Positions 37,726-47,068 of a stretch of DNA of 64,000 bases are shown piece by piece; positions within the stretch are counted from its first letter, which is position 1; every line of letters begins with the position of its first letter. The DNA is from G963663315 sp965204925 (GTDB lineage Bacteria > Pseudomonadota > Gammaproteobacteria > Arenicellales > Poriferihabitantaceae): the NCBI GenBank assembly GCA_965204925.1, contig OZ242021.1:2356001-2420000 (forward strand), in the 5' to 3' direction. Position numbers and translations under genes: made by a program. The notes under the pieces were generated by a model. The model was not told the origin of the DNA and searched no databases. It worked only from the letters and a program-made list of their open reading frames with translations.

Positions 37726-38877
37726 ATGCCCTTGCATTTCGAGAAATCAGAACTTGCCGCCCGCCGCAGTGCAGTGGTCCGCTTGCTTGAATCCAGGGAG
37801 CTGGACGGGATTTTGCTGTTCAAACAGGAAAGCATGTATTACCTGACCGGCTATGACACGTTCGGCTATTGCTTTTTCCAGTGTCTGTACCTGGGTGTGG
37901 ATGGCCGCTATTTTCTGTTGACACGAGCGCCTGACCTGAGACAGGCGAAACATACTTCGGACATTGGAGATATCCGGATATGGGTGGACGGTGAAGGAGT
38001 CGACCCGTCGAATGACCTGAAACAGGCATTGCAGGATTACCGGGTTGCGGGAAACAGACTGGGTTGCGAATACAATGCCTACGGACTGTCTGCGGCCTAC
38101 GGAAAAATGCTGGAAGCCGGGCTGGACGGATTTTGCGTACTTGAGGATGCTTCCGATCTGGTAAGCAAACTGCGGGTAGTGAAAAGCGATGCTGAAATCG
38201 AATATGTCCGCAAGGCTGCAAATCTTGCCGATCAGGCTATGGATGCGGCCATAGAGACGGCCGGGCCGGGGGTTTTTGAGGGGGACATTCTGGCGGCGAT
38301 GCAGGGCGCCGTATTCAGGGGAGGAGGAGATTATCCGGGCAATGAATTCATTATCGGCTGTGGCGCAGGCGCCCTGTTGTGCCGTTACTTTTCCGGCAGG
38401 GAAACGCTCGGCGAACAGGATCAGCTGACGCTTGAGTATGCGGGTTCGTATCGGCGCTATCATGCCTGCCTGATGCAGACTTTTCTGACCGGTTCTGCGA
38501 GCGCCGAACACTTGGATATGCACCGGGCTTGCTCGGATGCGCTGGAGGCCTGTCTACAGGCAATCCGTCCCGGCGAGACAATGGGCGCCGTATTTGCAGA
38601 ACATGCCAGGGTGCTGGATGAAGCCGGGTACCGGGAACACCGTATGAATGCCTGCGGCTACAGCCTCGGCGCCATGTATGCGCCCATGTGGATGGATTAC
38701 CTGATGTTCTATGCGAACAACCCGTATGAGATGCAGGTCAACAACATTCTTTTTGTGCACATCATCCTCATGAACAGCGACAGCGGAAACTCGATGACGC
38801 TGGGGCAAACAGTGAGGGTCGCAGAAAGCGGGGCCGAACGACTCAGTCGACAGCCGACCGATCTCGTTATTGTTTGA
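37726..38877 (+). CDS. M24-family hydrolase, ectoine hydrolase (DoeA/EutD)-like
   Basis: This is a pita-bread-fold protein of 383 residues with a creatinase-like N-terminal domain and a catalytic M24 domain. The usual metal ligands are not conserved. In place of the D-x-G...D...T motif it reads EYAGSYRRYHACLMQTF (about residues 236-252), and in place of GHG it reads GYSLGAMYAPMW (about 309-320). That pattern recalls non-metal M24 members such as ectoine hydrolase and creatinase. The substrate is therefore probably a small C-N cyclic or guanidino compound rather than a dipeptide (inference). It overlaps the end of dnaX by 11 bp in convergent orientation. Confidence 0.7.
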   Translation: MPLHFEKSELAARRSAVVRLLESRELDGILLFKQESMYYLTGYDTFGYCFFQCLYLGVDGRYFLLTRAPDLRQAKHTSDIGDIRIWVDGEGVDPSNDLKQALQDYRVAGNRLGCEYNAYGLSAAYGKMLEAGLDGFCVLEDASDLVSKLRVVKSDAEIEYVRKAANLADQAMDAAIETAGPGVFEGDILAAMQGAVFRGGGDYPGNEFIIGCGAGALLCRYFSGRETLGEQDQLTLEYAGSYRRYHACLMQTFLTGSASAEHLDMHRACSDALEACLQAIRPGETMGAVFAEHARVLDEAGYREHRMNACGYSLGAMYAPMWMDYLMFYANNPYEMQVNNILFVHIILMNSDSGNSMTLGQTVRVAESGAERLSRQPTDLVIV

Positions 38878-40501
38878 TTTTACCGATCGAATCGCTGATC
38901 ACCCGGGCATCAAAAACCTCGATTATCTTCTGCACATTATGGTCATTGACAAATGCCTGGCGGACAGATTCCCGCTCTTGCAGTTTCTGCTGTTCGATTT
39001 TCTGCGTCGGGGTGTTATTTTCAGGAGCGGCCCGACTCAGGTCTTGCAGTTCGACGTTGAACCGTATGTCCATGGAGAGCTGCTCCCTGAAATGCCGTTC
39101 GATGTTTCGCACTCTGTCTTCACTGAACACAGCGCGGCGCGAGGATTCCAGCGCCAGCGTGATCACGTGGCCGTCAACGGAGAGCGGTGACATATTCATC
39201 AGTAGTTCGCGTTTGACACCGGTCAGCCCGGACTGGTCGATGAAATCCTGCCATCCTTGTGGTGTTCCAACTTTCCCGGGTTCGGGTTTCCCGGTTGCAG
39301 GAACCGTGGATACCACAGGAGCCGCGGACACTGGAGGCGTTGCAGACGAATCCTCCCTGCAGGAATCCGGCCCGCCTGTCTGCTCCTGACGGTCTGAACG
39401 ATCGTCGGCGACGCCTTTTCGGGGTTGGAATGCCAACATGCGCATGACCGTCATTTCAAATCCTGAGGCAGGGTCAGGCGCGTAATCGAAGTCCCTTTTT
39501 GAGAGCGATGCAATCTGGTATAGCAGTTGCAATTCCTCGGCGTCAATCCGGTTGGAGAACTTGCCGATTTCCTTACTATCAATGCCTTTGTATTGCAGGG
39601 ATTCCGGGCTGAGTTGAAAAAGCGAAACGTTGTGAACAAGGGACATCAATTCGTCCAGCGCCGTCGCGTAATCTGCCGATTTCTCCGACATCCGCTCAAT
39701 AATGGCAAATGCGCCGGTCGCGTTACCGGCAATGATGTGATCGAACAGTTCATTGATCCATTGATCATCGATCATGCCAAGCATGCTGCGCATCTGTTTG
39801 CAAGTAATATCGCCGTCGCAATATGCGATCGCCTGGTCCAGCAGGCTGAGGGAGTCCCGCACGCTGCCGTTGGCAGACTTTGCCAGAATCAGCAATGCCT
39901 GGGGCTCGAAGCCAATTTTTTCCGCCGTGAGTATTTTTTCCAGGTGGGCGCCGAGACGCGCGATATCAACGGATTTCAGGTTAAACTGGATGCAACGGGA
40001 AAGAATCGTAGTCGGCAGTTTGCGGGGATTGGTCGTGGCCAGCAAAAACTTGACATGCTCGGGTGGTTCCTCCAGGGTCTTTAACAGCGCGTTGAAGCTA
40101 TGCGCCGACAACATGTGCACTTCGTCGATCAGATAGATCTTGAATCGGCTGATCGTCGGAGTGTACTGAACGTTGTCCAGCAGCTCGCGAGTGTCCTCGA
40201 CTTTGGTGCGGGAAGCGGCGTCCACTTCGATCATATCAATCAGATTACCCTGATCGATTCCCCGGCAGGCGGTACATTGACCGCATGGTTCGGCGCTGAT
40301 CCCGGACTCGCAAGTTACGGCCTTGGCAAAAATTCTCGCCAGCGTGGTCTTGCCTACTCCCCGCGTTCCGGAAAACAGGAACGCATGGTGGACACGTTGA
40401 CTGGTCAGCGCATTGGTCAATGCGGATACAACATGCGCCTGACCAATCACCTCGGAAAAAGCCTTTGGCCGCCATTTTCGCGCCAGCGCCAGATAACTCA
40501 T
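38867..40501 (-). CDS. dnaX: DNA polymerase III subunits gamma and tau
   Basis: This is the clamp-loader ATPase of the replicase. The start MSYLALARKWRP at 40501 is canonical. Walker A is GTRGVGKTTLARIFA near residue 45, zinc-binding cysteines follow in CGQCTAC, Walker B is YLIDEVHML, and a sensor/SRC motif appears in LSRCIQF. A low-complexity linker after residue 390 leads to a tau-specific C-terminal domain. The 544-residue length is a short tau. It follows the SRP RNA gene on the same strand. Confidence 0.97.
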   Translation of the reverse strand: MSYLALARKWRPKAFSEVIGQAHVVSALTNALTSQRVHHAFLFSGTRGVGKTTLARIFAKAVTCESGISAEPCGQCTACRGIDQGNLIDMIEVDAASRTKVEDTRELLDNVQYTPTISRFKIYLIDEVHMLSAHSFNALLKTLEEPPEHVKFLLATTNPRKLPTTILSRCIQFNLKSVDIARLGAHLEKILTAEKIGFEPQALLILAKSANGSVRDSLSLLDQAIAYCDGDITCKQMRSMLGMIDDQWINELFDHIIAGNATGAFAIIERMSEKSADYATALDELMSLVHNVSLFQLSPESLQYKGIDSKEIGKFSNRIDAEELQLLYQIASLSKRDFDYAPDPASGFEMTVMRMLAFQPRKGVADDRSDRQEQTGGPDSCREDSSATPPVSAAPVVSTVPATGKPEPGKVGTPQGWQDFIDQSGLTGVKRELLMNMSPLSVDGHVITLALESSRRAVFSEDRVRNIERHFREQLSMDIRFNVELQDLSRAAPENNTPTQKIEQQKLQERESVRQAFVNDHNVQKIIEVFDARVISDSIGKIKQ

Positions 40502-40590
40502 GTGATTCGATTTTCCACGGACAGGATCAGGCAACAACGGCGCCGGCTTGTATACATATCCATACAGACAGGGGAGCGTCCCTCTCAATT

Positions 40591-40710
40591 ATGGTGGCGG
40601 ATCCGGAGCACCTTGTCCTGACACCCGAAATGGCCGCTGCGGCTGCTTCCTTCCGGACCTGACCGGGTTCACGACCTGTCGCCATCAGGGAGATCCTCCT
40701 TCACCGCCAT
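40591..40710 (-). ncRNA. ffs: signal recognition particle RNA (4.5S type)
   Basis: The strand-specific core GGTCAGGTCCGGAAGGAAGC, the diagnostic GGAA-tetraloop domain IV, is present on the minus strand near 40663-40644. Flanking arms ATGGCGG and CCGCC can close the long hairpin. The ends are set by that pairing and a TATTGT -10 at 40720-40715. Placement just upstream of dnaX is common in proteobacteria. Confidence 0.93.
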
Positions 40711-40839
40711 AGAGACAATAAACGGTTTTGCAGGATAGCGGTCCCGCCGCCATTCCATGCCATTTTCCGCAAGGGCGGGTTCTCTGTCTGCCGCACGCAA
40801 GCCGGAAACCGGTAGATTAAAGCGCAATGAGAATTACCG
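40711..40839. other. gap between the SRP RNA and the gmaS-type gene
   Basis: This 129-bp gap holds the SRP RNA promoter region and a short CCGG-AAA-CCGG hairpin that could end the upstream operon. No mgdABCD genes lie here or further downstream, although they commonly sit beside this operon type. Confidence 0.4.
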
Positions 40840-42147
40840 CTAACAATCCAGGGTATGATCCCGTTCCCATTGTGACAGGGAAGCGGAGTAGTCGTTCCAT
40901 TCTTCCATTTTCAGTTTGCACCAGGCATCCACAAGGGGCGCCCCAAGCTGGGTTTTGAGCGACTGGCCTTGCTGGGTCAACCGGATTGCATCCAGCAGGT
41001 TCAAGGGCAGTTTCTTCAGTCCTTCTACGGTATGGCCTTCGGTATACATGTCAAGATCGAGACGTTTGCCCGGGTCGCGCCTGTTTTCAATACCGTCCAG
41101 TCCAGCTGCGAGAATCCCCGCCTGCAACAGGTACGGATTGGCGGCGCCGTCCATCAAACGCAGTTCGAAGCGCCCGGCGTCGGGAATCCGCACCATGTGC
41201 GTGCGGTTGTTGCCGCCGTAACTGACTGCGTTCGGAGACCAGGTGGCGCCCGACAGGGTGCGCGGCGCATTGATCCGTTTGTAGCTGTTGACCGCAGGAT
41301 TGAAAATGGAAGCCAACTCTTCCACGTTGTGCATGATTCCGCCGAGAAACTGCCAGGCCAGTTGCGAGAGACCCATTTCATCACTGCAATCAAGGAACAG
41401 ATTTTCCGCTCCCGATTCATCCCACAGCGAGACATGGGCATGACAGCCGTTACCGGTCAGATTACTGAAAGGTTTGGGCATGAATGTAGCGCGAAGGCCA
41501 TGATTTTCGGCAATCTGTTTGACCATATATTTGAAAAACACATGCCGGTCCGCTGTTTTCAGGCAGTCATCAAAGTCCCAGTTCATTTCAAACTGGCCGT
41601 TTGCGTCTTCGTGATCATTCTGGTACGGGCCCCATCCAAGCTCCAGCATGCAATCGCAAATTTGTGAAATGACATCGTATCTGCGCATCAACGCGGACTG
41701 GTCATAGCAGGGCTTGGATTGTGTGTCGCGGCTGTCGGCAATGGATGTGCCGTCTTCGTTGATCAGGAAATATTCACATTCAACTCCGGTTTTAAGCCGG
41801 TAGCCTTTCTCGGCCGCTTTGGCAATCTGGTTTTTCAGGGCCACGCGGGGGGAGGCTTCGATGGCTTTCCCGTCCATGTACAAGTCCCCGGCCAACCAAC
41901 CCACTTCGGGCTTCCAGGGCAACTGGATCAGGCTATCGGGGTCGGGCATGGCAAACATGTCGCCGTCTGCCGGACTCATATCCAGCCAGGCTGCAAACCC
42001 GGCAAATCCGGCGCCGTCCTTTTGCATTCCCCCAATCGCCCTGGCTGGTACCAGCTTCGACCTGAGTACGCCAAACAGGTCGACGAAACTGATTAAAAAG
42101 TATTTGATTTTGTTTTGTTGCGCGATTGCCGCCAAATCTGCTGTCAT
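40840..42147 (-). CDS. gmaS: glutamine synthetase-like ligase, gamma-glutamylmethylamide synthetase type
   Basis: This is a GS-fold ATP-dependent ligase of 435 residues. It shows the glutamate/metal site motif GVECEYFLINEDG, NGCHAHVSLWDE near residue 230, a catalytic-arginine segment and ELRLMDGAANPYLLQAG. Its closest grouping by context is GlnT/GmaS, encoded as the last gene of an operon with three GltB-like subunits. GmaS makes gamma-glutamylmethylamide from methylamine and glutamate. A GlnT-type role in ammonia assimilation cannot be excluded without a tree. Confidence 0.8.
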   Translation of the reverse strand: MTADLAAIAQQNKIKYFLISFVDLFGVLRSKLVPARAIGGMQKDGAGFAGFAAWLDMSPADGDMFAMPDPDSLIQLPWKPEVGWLAGDLYMDGKAIEASPRVALKNQIAKAAEKGYRLKTGVECEYFLINEDGTSIADSRDTQSKPCYDQSALMRRYDVISQICDCMLELGWGPYQNDHEDANGQFEMNWDFDDCLKTADRHVFFKYMVKQIAENHGLRATFMPKPFSNLTGNGCHAHVSLWDESGAENLFLDCSDEMGLSQLAWQFLGGIMHNVEELASIFNPAVNSYKRINAPRTLSGATWSPNAVSYGGNNRTHMVRIPDAGRFELRLMDGAANPYLLQAGILAAGLDGIENRRDPGKRLDLDMYTEGHTVEGLKKLPLNLLDAIRLTQQGQSLKTQLGAPLVDAWCKLKMEEWNDYSASLSQWERDHTLDC

Positions 42148-42197
42148 TTTCTATACCTCTTCAGTAGACATGAACACAGGAATAATAACGCATTCAG

Positions 42198-43523
42198 CTA
42201 GTATTTTGTTCCCGGAATCCAGTCTGTTCCGGCCAAGGGGATGCCTGCCATTGCAGCGGCTTCGACAGTCAGGGCAACCATGTCTTCGGGTTCAAGGTTG
42301 CGTACATGAGTCTTGCCGGCCGCCCGCGCCAGGGTCTGGGTTTCCAGCGTCAGCACTCGCAGGTAGTTGGCAACACGCCGCCCGGCCAGTTTCGGATCAA
42401 GCCGCTTCCCGAGATCCGGATTCTGGGTGCAAATTCCGCTGGGGTCCTGGCCGTCCTGGTAGTCATCATAAAATCCGGCGCTGGTTCCAAGTTCGTTGTA
42501 TTGTTCTTCAAATTCCGGAGAGTTGTCTCCCATTGCGATTAACGCGGCGGTGCCGATGGAAACCGCATCCGCGCCGAGCGCAAGCGCCTTGGCTACATCC
42601 GCGCCGGAGCGTATGCCGCCCGATACGATCAGTTGCACCTTGCGCTGCATTCCCATGTCTCTTAATGCGTCAACGGCGATGCGGGTTGCAGGAAGCGTGG
42701 GAATACCGACATGTTCAATGAAAACATCCTGGGTGGCGGCAGTACCGCCCTGCATGCCATCGACCACCACGACATCCGCGCCCGCCTTGACCGCAAGCTG
42801 CACGTCGAAAAAGGTGCGAGTGGCGCCAACCTTGACATAAATCGGTACTTGCCAGTCGGTCAGTTCCCTCAGTTCCTGTATCTTGATTTCAAGATCATCG
42901 GGGCCTGTCCAATCAGGATGCCGACAGGCGCTGCGCTGGTCAATCCCCTTCGGCAGGTTGCGCATTTCAGCGACCCGGTCACTGATCTTCTGGCCCAGCA
43001 ACATGCCGCCACCGCCGGGTTTTGCGCCCTGGCCGACTACCACTTCAATGGCATCCGCTTTCCTCAGATCGTCGGGATTCATACCATAGCGCGAGGGCAG
43101 ATACTGATAAACGAGAATATCCGAATGACTGCGTTCTTCCGCTGTCATGCCGCCGTCGCCTGTAGTGGTACTGGTTCCCACCGCCGACGCGCCGCGTCCG
43201 AGCGCTTCCTTGGCTTGCGCTGAAAGCGCTCCGAAACTCATTCCGGCAATGGTGATCGGGGTAGATATGGTGACCGGTTTTTTTGCGAATCGGGCTCCCA
43301 GGGTCACTGACGTATCGCATTTCTCCCGATAGCCTTCCAGCGGATAACGCGACATGCTGGCGCCGAGAAACAGCAAATCATCAAAAGACGGCACCGTGCG
43401 TTTGGCGCCAAATCCCCGTATATCATAGACCCCTTCCCTTGCGGCTCTCTGGATCTCGCGAATAACGGGGCGGGAGAACGCGGCCGACTCCACTAACCAT
43501 GAACGATCGATTTTTCTACCCAT
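42198..43523 (-). CDS. mgsC: FMN-binding glutamate synthase-like subunit (MgsC/GlxD)
   Basis: This 441-residue protein corresponds to the FMN and Fe-S domain of the glutamate synthase large subunit. Motifs include ITIAGMSFGALSAQAKEAL, GQGAKPGGGGMLLGQK near residue 165, VVVDGMQGGTAATQ and SGGIRSGADVAKALALGADAVS. In the N-methylglutamate pathway this subunit joins ammonia or methylamine chemistry from the partner to 2-oxoglutarate. It follows mgsB by 40 bp and precedes gmaS by 50 bp. Confidence 0.85.
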   Translation of the reverse strand: MGRKIDRSWLVESAAFSRPVIREIQRAAREGVYDIRGFGAKRTVPSFDDLLFLGASMSRYPLEGYREKCDTSVTLGARFAKKPVTISTPITIAGMSFGALSAQAKEALGRGASAVGTSTTTGDGGMTAEERSHSDILVYQYLPSRYGMNPDDLRKADAIEVVVGQGAKPGGGGMLLGQKISDRVAEMRNLPKGIDQRSACRHPDWTGPDDLEIKIQELRELTDWQVPIYVKVGATRTFFDVQLAVKAGADVVVVDGMQGGTAATQDVFIEHVGIPTLPATRIAVDALRDMGMQRKVQLIVSGGIRSGADVAKALALGADAVSIGTAALIAMGDNSPEFEEQYNELGTSAGFYDDYQDGQDPSGICTQNPDLGKRLDPKLAGRRVANYLRVLTLETQTLARAAGKTHVRNLEPEDMVALTVEAAAMAGIPLAGTDWIPGTKY

Positions 43524-43563
43524 GTCTGTTCGTCCTCATTTCCCTCGCGTACGGCAGCCGTGT

Positions 43564-44241
43564 TCAATAAGCGTCGGCGTTGTCGACCACAAAATTGTAA
43601 AGTCTGCGGGCTGATCCGTATCTGCGGAAATCGCTTGCGCAATAGTCAAACTGCGCTTTCCGTAACAATGCGCCCAGCTCTTCCCGATGCTGATCGCACA
43701 TCGGTTTTTCGACGCAATCCGTGCCCAGACTCGATACCGTTCCCAATATGTAGAGCCGCGCTTCGTATATCGAGTCCCCCAGATCGCTGCCTGCGTCGCC
43801 ACAGACAACCAGTCGTCCACTTTGCGCCATGAAGGCGCTCATGTGGCCGATAGAGCCGCCAATGACAATGTCCGCTCCTTTCATTGATATACCGCAACGC
43901 GCAGCCGCGTCTCCTTCGACTACCAGCAAGCCTCCATGAGAGGTTGCGCCACAGTACTGGGAAGCGTTGCCCCTGACCCTGACCGATCCCGACATCATGT
44001 TTTCCGCAAGACCGGGGCCGGCATTGCCATTGACCACGATATTGGCGGATTTGTTCATGCCTGCACAGTAATAGCCGACATGGCCGTTAATACTTATATC
44101 CGTGTCATACATGGCGCCGGCGGCGACATTGTGCTTGCCGCCGGGATTCAGCACGACAAATTGCTGTGACGATGCAGAATCACTGTGCAGCGCCTGATTC
44201 AAATCCCGCACGCTGTCGCTGGCCAGATCAAACGTTTTCAT
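43564..44241 (-). CDS. mgsB: glutamate synthase alpha-domain subunit (MgsB/GlxC)
   Basis: This is a stand-alone GXGXG beta-helix domain of GltB, 225 residues, with regularly spaced glycine repeats such as NGNAGPGLAENMMSG, VRGNASQYCGATSHG and GGSIGHMSAFMAQSG. It is structural and links the amidotransferase and FMN subunits. Its ATG (44241) overlaps the mgsA stop as TGATG, so translation is coupled; an in-frame upstream start at 44256 is less likely. Confidence 0.85.
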   Translation of the reverse strand: MKTFDLASDSVRDLNQALHSDSASSQQFVVLNPGGKHNVAAGAMYDTDISINGHVGYYCAGMNKSANIVVNGNAGPGLAENMMSGSVRVRGNASQYCGATSHGGLLVVEGDAAARCGISMKGADIVIGGSIGHMSAFMAQSGRLVVCGDAGSDLGDSIYEARLYILGTVSSLGTDCVEKPMCDQHREELGALLRKAQFDYCASDFRRYGSARRLYNFVVDNADAY

Positions 44242-45137
44242 CAGTGTCTCTCCCAACTGTAAATACAGGCGGGCTTGGGTTCCCAGATCCTTGCATTGCG
44301 ATTGCCCGGCAGTTGCGCTATGGCGCGGTACTCCGAAGACATTGCTACCCAGTCATCGGTCTCCGCAATCACGGCGGGTTTGCAGGCGATCGGGTCTCGC
44401 AATACGGCAAATCCATCCCTGGTGCCGATTGCAAAAGTGTAGAATCCGTCCAGGTCGACCAGCGCCGCCTCCATTGCTTCGGCCAATGTGGCCCCCTGGC
44501 CCAGGCGCCAGGTCAGGTAGCCGGCGGCTACTTCACTATCGTTGTCGGTTTGGAAGCGGATGCCCTCATCCTTCAGGTTCTTCCTCAATCTGTTGTGATT
44601 GGACAGCGAGCCATTGTGTACCAGACACAGGTCCAGTCCTGTATTGAACGGGTGGGAATGTTCGGTCGTGACAGCGCTCTCTGTCGCCATACGGGTATGG
44701 CCGAGGGCGTGAGTTCCGCTCATTGAATCAAGGTTGAATTTGCGGATTACTTGATCAGGCAGGCCTTTTTCCTTGAAGATCTCGATTGCGCTTCCGGTGC
44801 TGGTGATTTTCGCCTCCGGGATATTGTTTTCTATCCAGCCGCAGATCGTGTCCGCCTCCCCCTGAATGATGGCAACGGCGTGGTTAACGACCGGGTGGAG
44901 TGATGCAGCCGGGTCAATATCCGAGCGGATGAGTTTTTTTATCCGACTCCAGTCGGTGTCATCGGCGCCCTGGAGTGTTATCTTGACGGAGCCGTCCGGC
45001 GCGGGATCACGGTAAATCGCAAAACCGGCGCTGTCCGGCCCGCGCTCCGTCATTTGGAGCAGCATGGCGGAAACCAGACTCCCCAGATTTTTCTCAAGTT
45101 CCGGCGATTTTGTATACAGACCGACTATTCCACACAT
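44241..45137 (-). CDS. mgsA: class II glutamine amidotransferase subunit (MgsA/GlxB)
   Basis: This N-terminal nucleophile amidotransferase of 298 residues begins MCGIVGLY, with the catalytic Cys at position 2 exposed after Met removal. Further conserved parts are MTERGPDSAGFA, ALGHTRMATES, HPFNTGLDLCLVHNGSLSN and TDNDSEVAAGYL. It is the first gene of the four-gene operon. The upstream frame to 45188 lacks family similarity. Confidence 0.87.
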   Translation of the reverse strand: MCGIVGLYTKSPELEKNLGSLVSAMLLQMTERGPDSAGFAIYRDPAPDGSVKITLQGADDTDWSRIKKLIRSDIDPAASLHPVVNHAVAIIQGEADTICGWIENNIPEAKITSTGSAIEIFKEKGLPDQVIRKFNLDSMSGTHALGHTRMATESAVTTEHSHPFNTGLDLCLVHNGSLSNHNRLRKNLKDEGIRFQTDNDSEVAAGYLTWRLGQGATLAEAMEAALVDLDGFYTFAIGTRDGFAVLRDPIACKPAVIAETDDWVAMSSEYRAIAQLPGNRNARIWEPKPACIYSWERH

Positions 45138-45204
45138 TGCAACACTCGGATTTCCCCGAAAAACAGAAAGTTCCGACTCGCGGCCCATCGGCCGGGCGGT
45201 CGGA

Positions 45205-45222
45205 CTGCCATAATAATGGCAG
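45205..45222. promoter_or_regulatory. palindromic site between two divergent operons
   Basis: CTGCCAT (45205-45211) and ATGGCAG (45216-45222) form a 7-bp inverted repeat with a 4-bp spacer. It sits about 70 bp upstream of mgsA and 270 bp upstream of the ABC transporter operon, the only large gap in this region. It could be an operator for a dimeric regulator (inference); no regulator gene is adjacent. Confidence 0.35.
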
Positions 45223-45493
45223 GAATTTTCAGATTAGTAAACCGATTATGATCGGATCGGCTGGAATCCGGCCGAACCTGCAATAGAATTATAGCAAAGC
45301 GGACTCCTGTCGGAAAAGATATAATTGCAGCCGCGCGCCACCGGCGGCCCGGTTCCGATTCCGGCAATCCTGGAATCCATTCCGTATCGCAAACGTGATA
45401 TAGTGTTACTTGTTTCTGAATCTGCGCGACAGTTATAATCGCCCGGAGGGCTATTTGCCTGAAACCCGACAAACCCAACCCGGGAGAAAACTA

Positions 45494-47056
45494 ATGAAAC
45501 GTAAATATAACAAATCGCTTGTTCAGCGACGCAACTTTTTGAAATCAATAGCGACTATGAGCGCTGTTGCCGCCTTGCCAGGCGGCTTTCCTTCCCGGTT
45601 GATGGCAAGCAGTGACGGGGCGCTTCGCATTCGATTACATGGTGACATGACTACGATGGACCCGGCGCACAGCATCGGTATTGTGGATGAAACTGCCCAG
45701 GCCGCGGTTTACAACAAGTTGATCCAGTACAAACCCGGACGTGAATGGGGGTGGCAACTGGACGCCGCAGCGATGATCGAGCAGGCAGACCCGACTCATA
45801 TCAAGTTCGCCCTGCGTGACGACATTGGCTTTACCAACGGTTTTGGGGCAATGACCGCTGATGACGTCAAATTTTCGTTCGAGCGTATCATCGACCCGGC
45901 AACGGAATCGGCGAACAAGGGTGACATGGGTTCGCTCAGCCACGTGGAGGTGACCAGTGAGCGGGAGGGAACGATTGTCCTCAAGGAACCTTTTGCCCCG
46001 ATATGGTCGATTGCGTTGCCATATTCGACAGGCAATATCGTTTCCCGCAAGGCTGTCGAGGCGGCCGGAGGGCGAATCGGAACCGATCCGGTGGCCGAGT
46101 CCGGGCCTTACCTCCGCGCAAGCTGGAGTCCGAAGGAAAAAACGGTTTTGATTCGAAATCCCGATTGGAAAGGGGAGCCGGGCGCATGGGAACGAGTCGA
46201 GATTTATCCCATTGACGATGAAAACACCGCTGAAATTGCCTTCGAAGCCGGGGAACTGGATTATACAATTCTCTCTCTCGGCTCGGTTGAGCGTTATCGT
46301 CAAGAAGTTCCAAATGGTGGAATTCTTCTGGAGTACCCGTCGCTGTTTTATGTCTGGCTGGGTATGAATGTCGAACATCCGAAACTTCAAAACCCGAAAC
46401 TGCGTCAAGCCATTCAACATGCGATTGATATCCCTTCGATCCTGGATGCAGCCTATTTCGGGACGGTTGCCCCATCTACCGGCATTATCGCTCCGGGCTT
46501 GCCGGGCAACCGCGCTCATAGCAGCGTTCCCGTTCAGGCAGATTTTGTCAAGGCTGCCGCGTTGCTGGAAGAATCTGGTGAGCGGGATGTTTCCCTGACT
46601 CTGGCAATCCTTAACAAGACCGCATTTGTCAGCGCCGCTCAAGTCATTCAGGCGACTCTCGCACAGATCGGGATCACAGTTGAAATCAACCTTCTGGAGT
46701 CCGGTACATTCTGGTCCCTGGGCGAAGATAAAGACCTTCAGATGGTGCTGAACCGGTATTCGATGACACCCGATCCATATTATGCGACCGCCTGGTTCAC
46801 GACCGAGCAAGTCGGAATCTGGAACTGGGAACGTTTCAGTAATCCGGAATTTGATGCGCTGCACAAGGCAGCGGCGGCCGAATCCGATATCGCCAGGCGT
46901 GCCGAGATGTATCAACGGGCGCAGGAATTGATGGAAGAAAGCGGCGCCTATCGCTTTATCACCCACGAAGCTACCCCCGTCGTTCATTCGTCAAACGTCG
47001 TGCCGGCGCTGCGCCCTGACGGGATTCCTCTGATCCGGTATTTCGGCAAAATATAG
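45494..47056 (+). CDS. ABC transporter periplasmic substrate-binding protein, peptide/nickel family
   Basis: This is an SBP_bac_5-type solute receptor of 520 residues. The N-terminus carries a twin-arginine signal with QRRNFLKSIA followed by a hydrophobic stretch, so it is probably Tat-exported already folded. Conserved family segments include LTADDVKFSFER-like MTADDVKFSFER near residue 120 and LEESG-rich C-lobe helices. ATG 45494 follows GGGAG; a longer frame to 45410 is not supported. It is first in a transporter operon. The ligand is not readable from sequence: peptides, opines or other amides are possible. Confidence 0.88.
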   Translation: MKRKYNKSLVQRRNFLKSIATMSAVAALPGGFPSRLMASSDGALRIRLHGDMTTMDPAHSIGIVDETAQAAVYNKLIQYKPGREWGWQLDAAAMIEQADPTHIKFALRDDIGFTNGFGAMTADDVKFSFERIIDPATESANKGDMGSLSHVEVTSEREGTIVLKEPFAPIWSIALPYSTGNIVSRKAVEAAGGRIGTDPVAESGPYLRASWSPKEKTVLIRNPDWKGEPGAWERVEIYPIDDENTAEIAFEAGELDYTILSLGSVERYRQEVPNGGILLEYPSLFYVWLGMNVEHPKLQNPKLRQAIQHAIDIPSILDAAYFGTVAPSTGIIAPGLPGNRAHSSVPVQADFVKAAALLEESGERDVSLTLAILNKTAFVSAAQVIQATLAQIGITVEINLLESGTFWSLGEDKDLQMVLNRYSMTPDPYYATAWFTTEQVGIWNWERFSNPEFDALHKAAAAESDIARRAEMYQRAQELMEESGAYRFITHEATPVVHSSNVVPALRPDGIPLIRYFGKI

Positions 47057-47068
47057 TAAACAGGCGTC

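Noticed and set aside
39480..39510. A-AAA-AGG-like slippery site in dnaX for programmed gamma frameshifting
   Set aside because: It is not the canonical A-AAA-AAG heptamer and I see no clear downstream stimulatory hairpin with an early stop.
45635..46987. 450-codon ORF opposite the ABC substrate-binding protein gene
   Set aside because: It is an antisense shadow of a gene with clear SBP family motifs and a Tat signal, and shows no family signature of its own.
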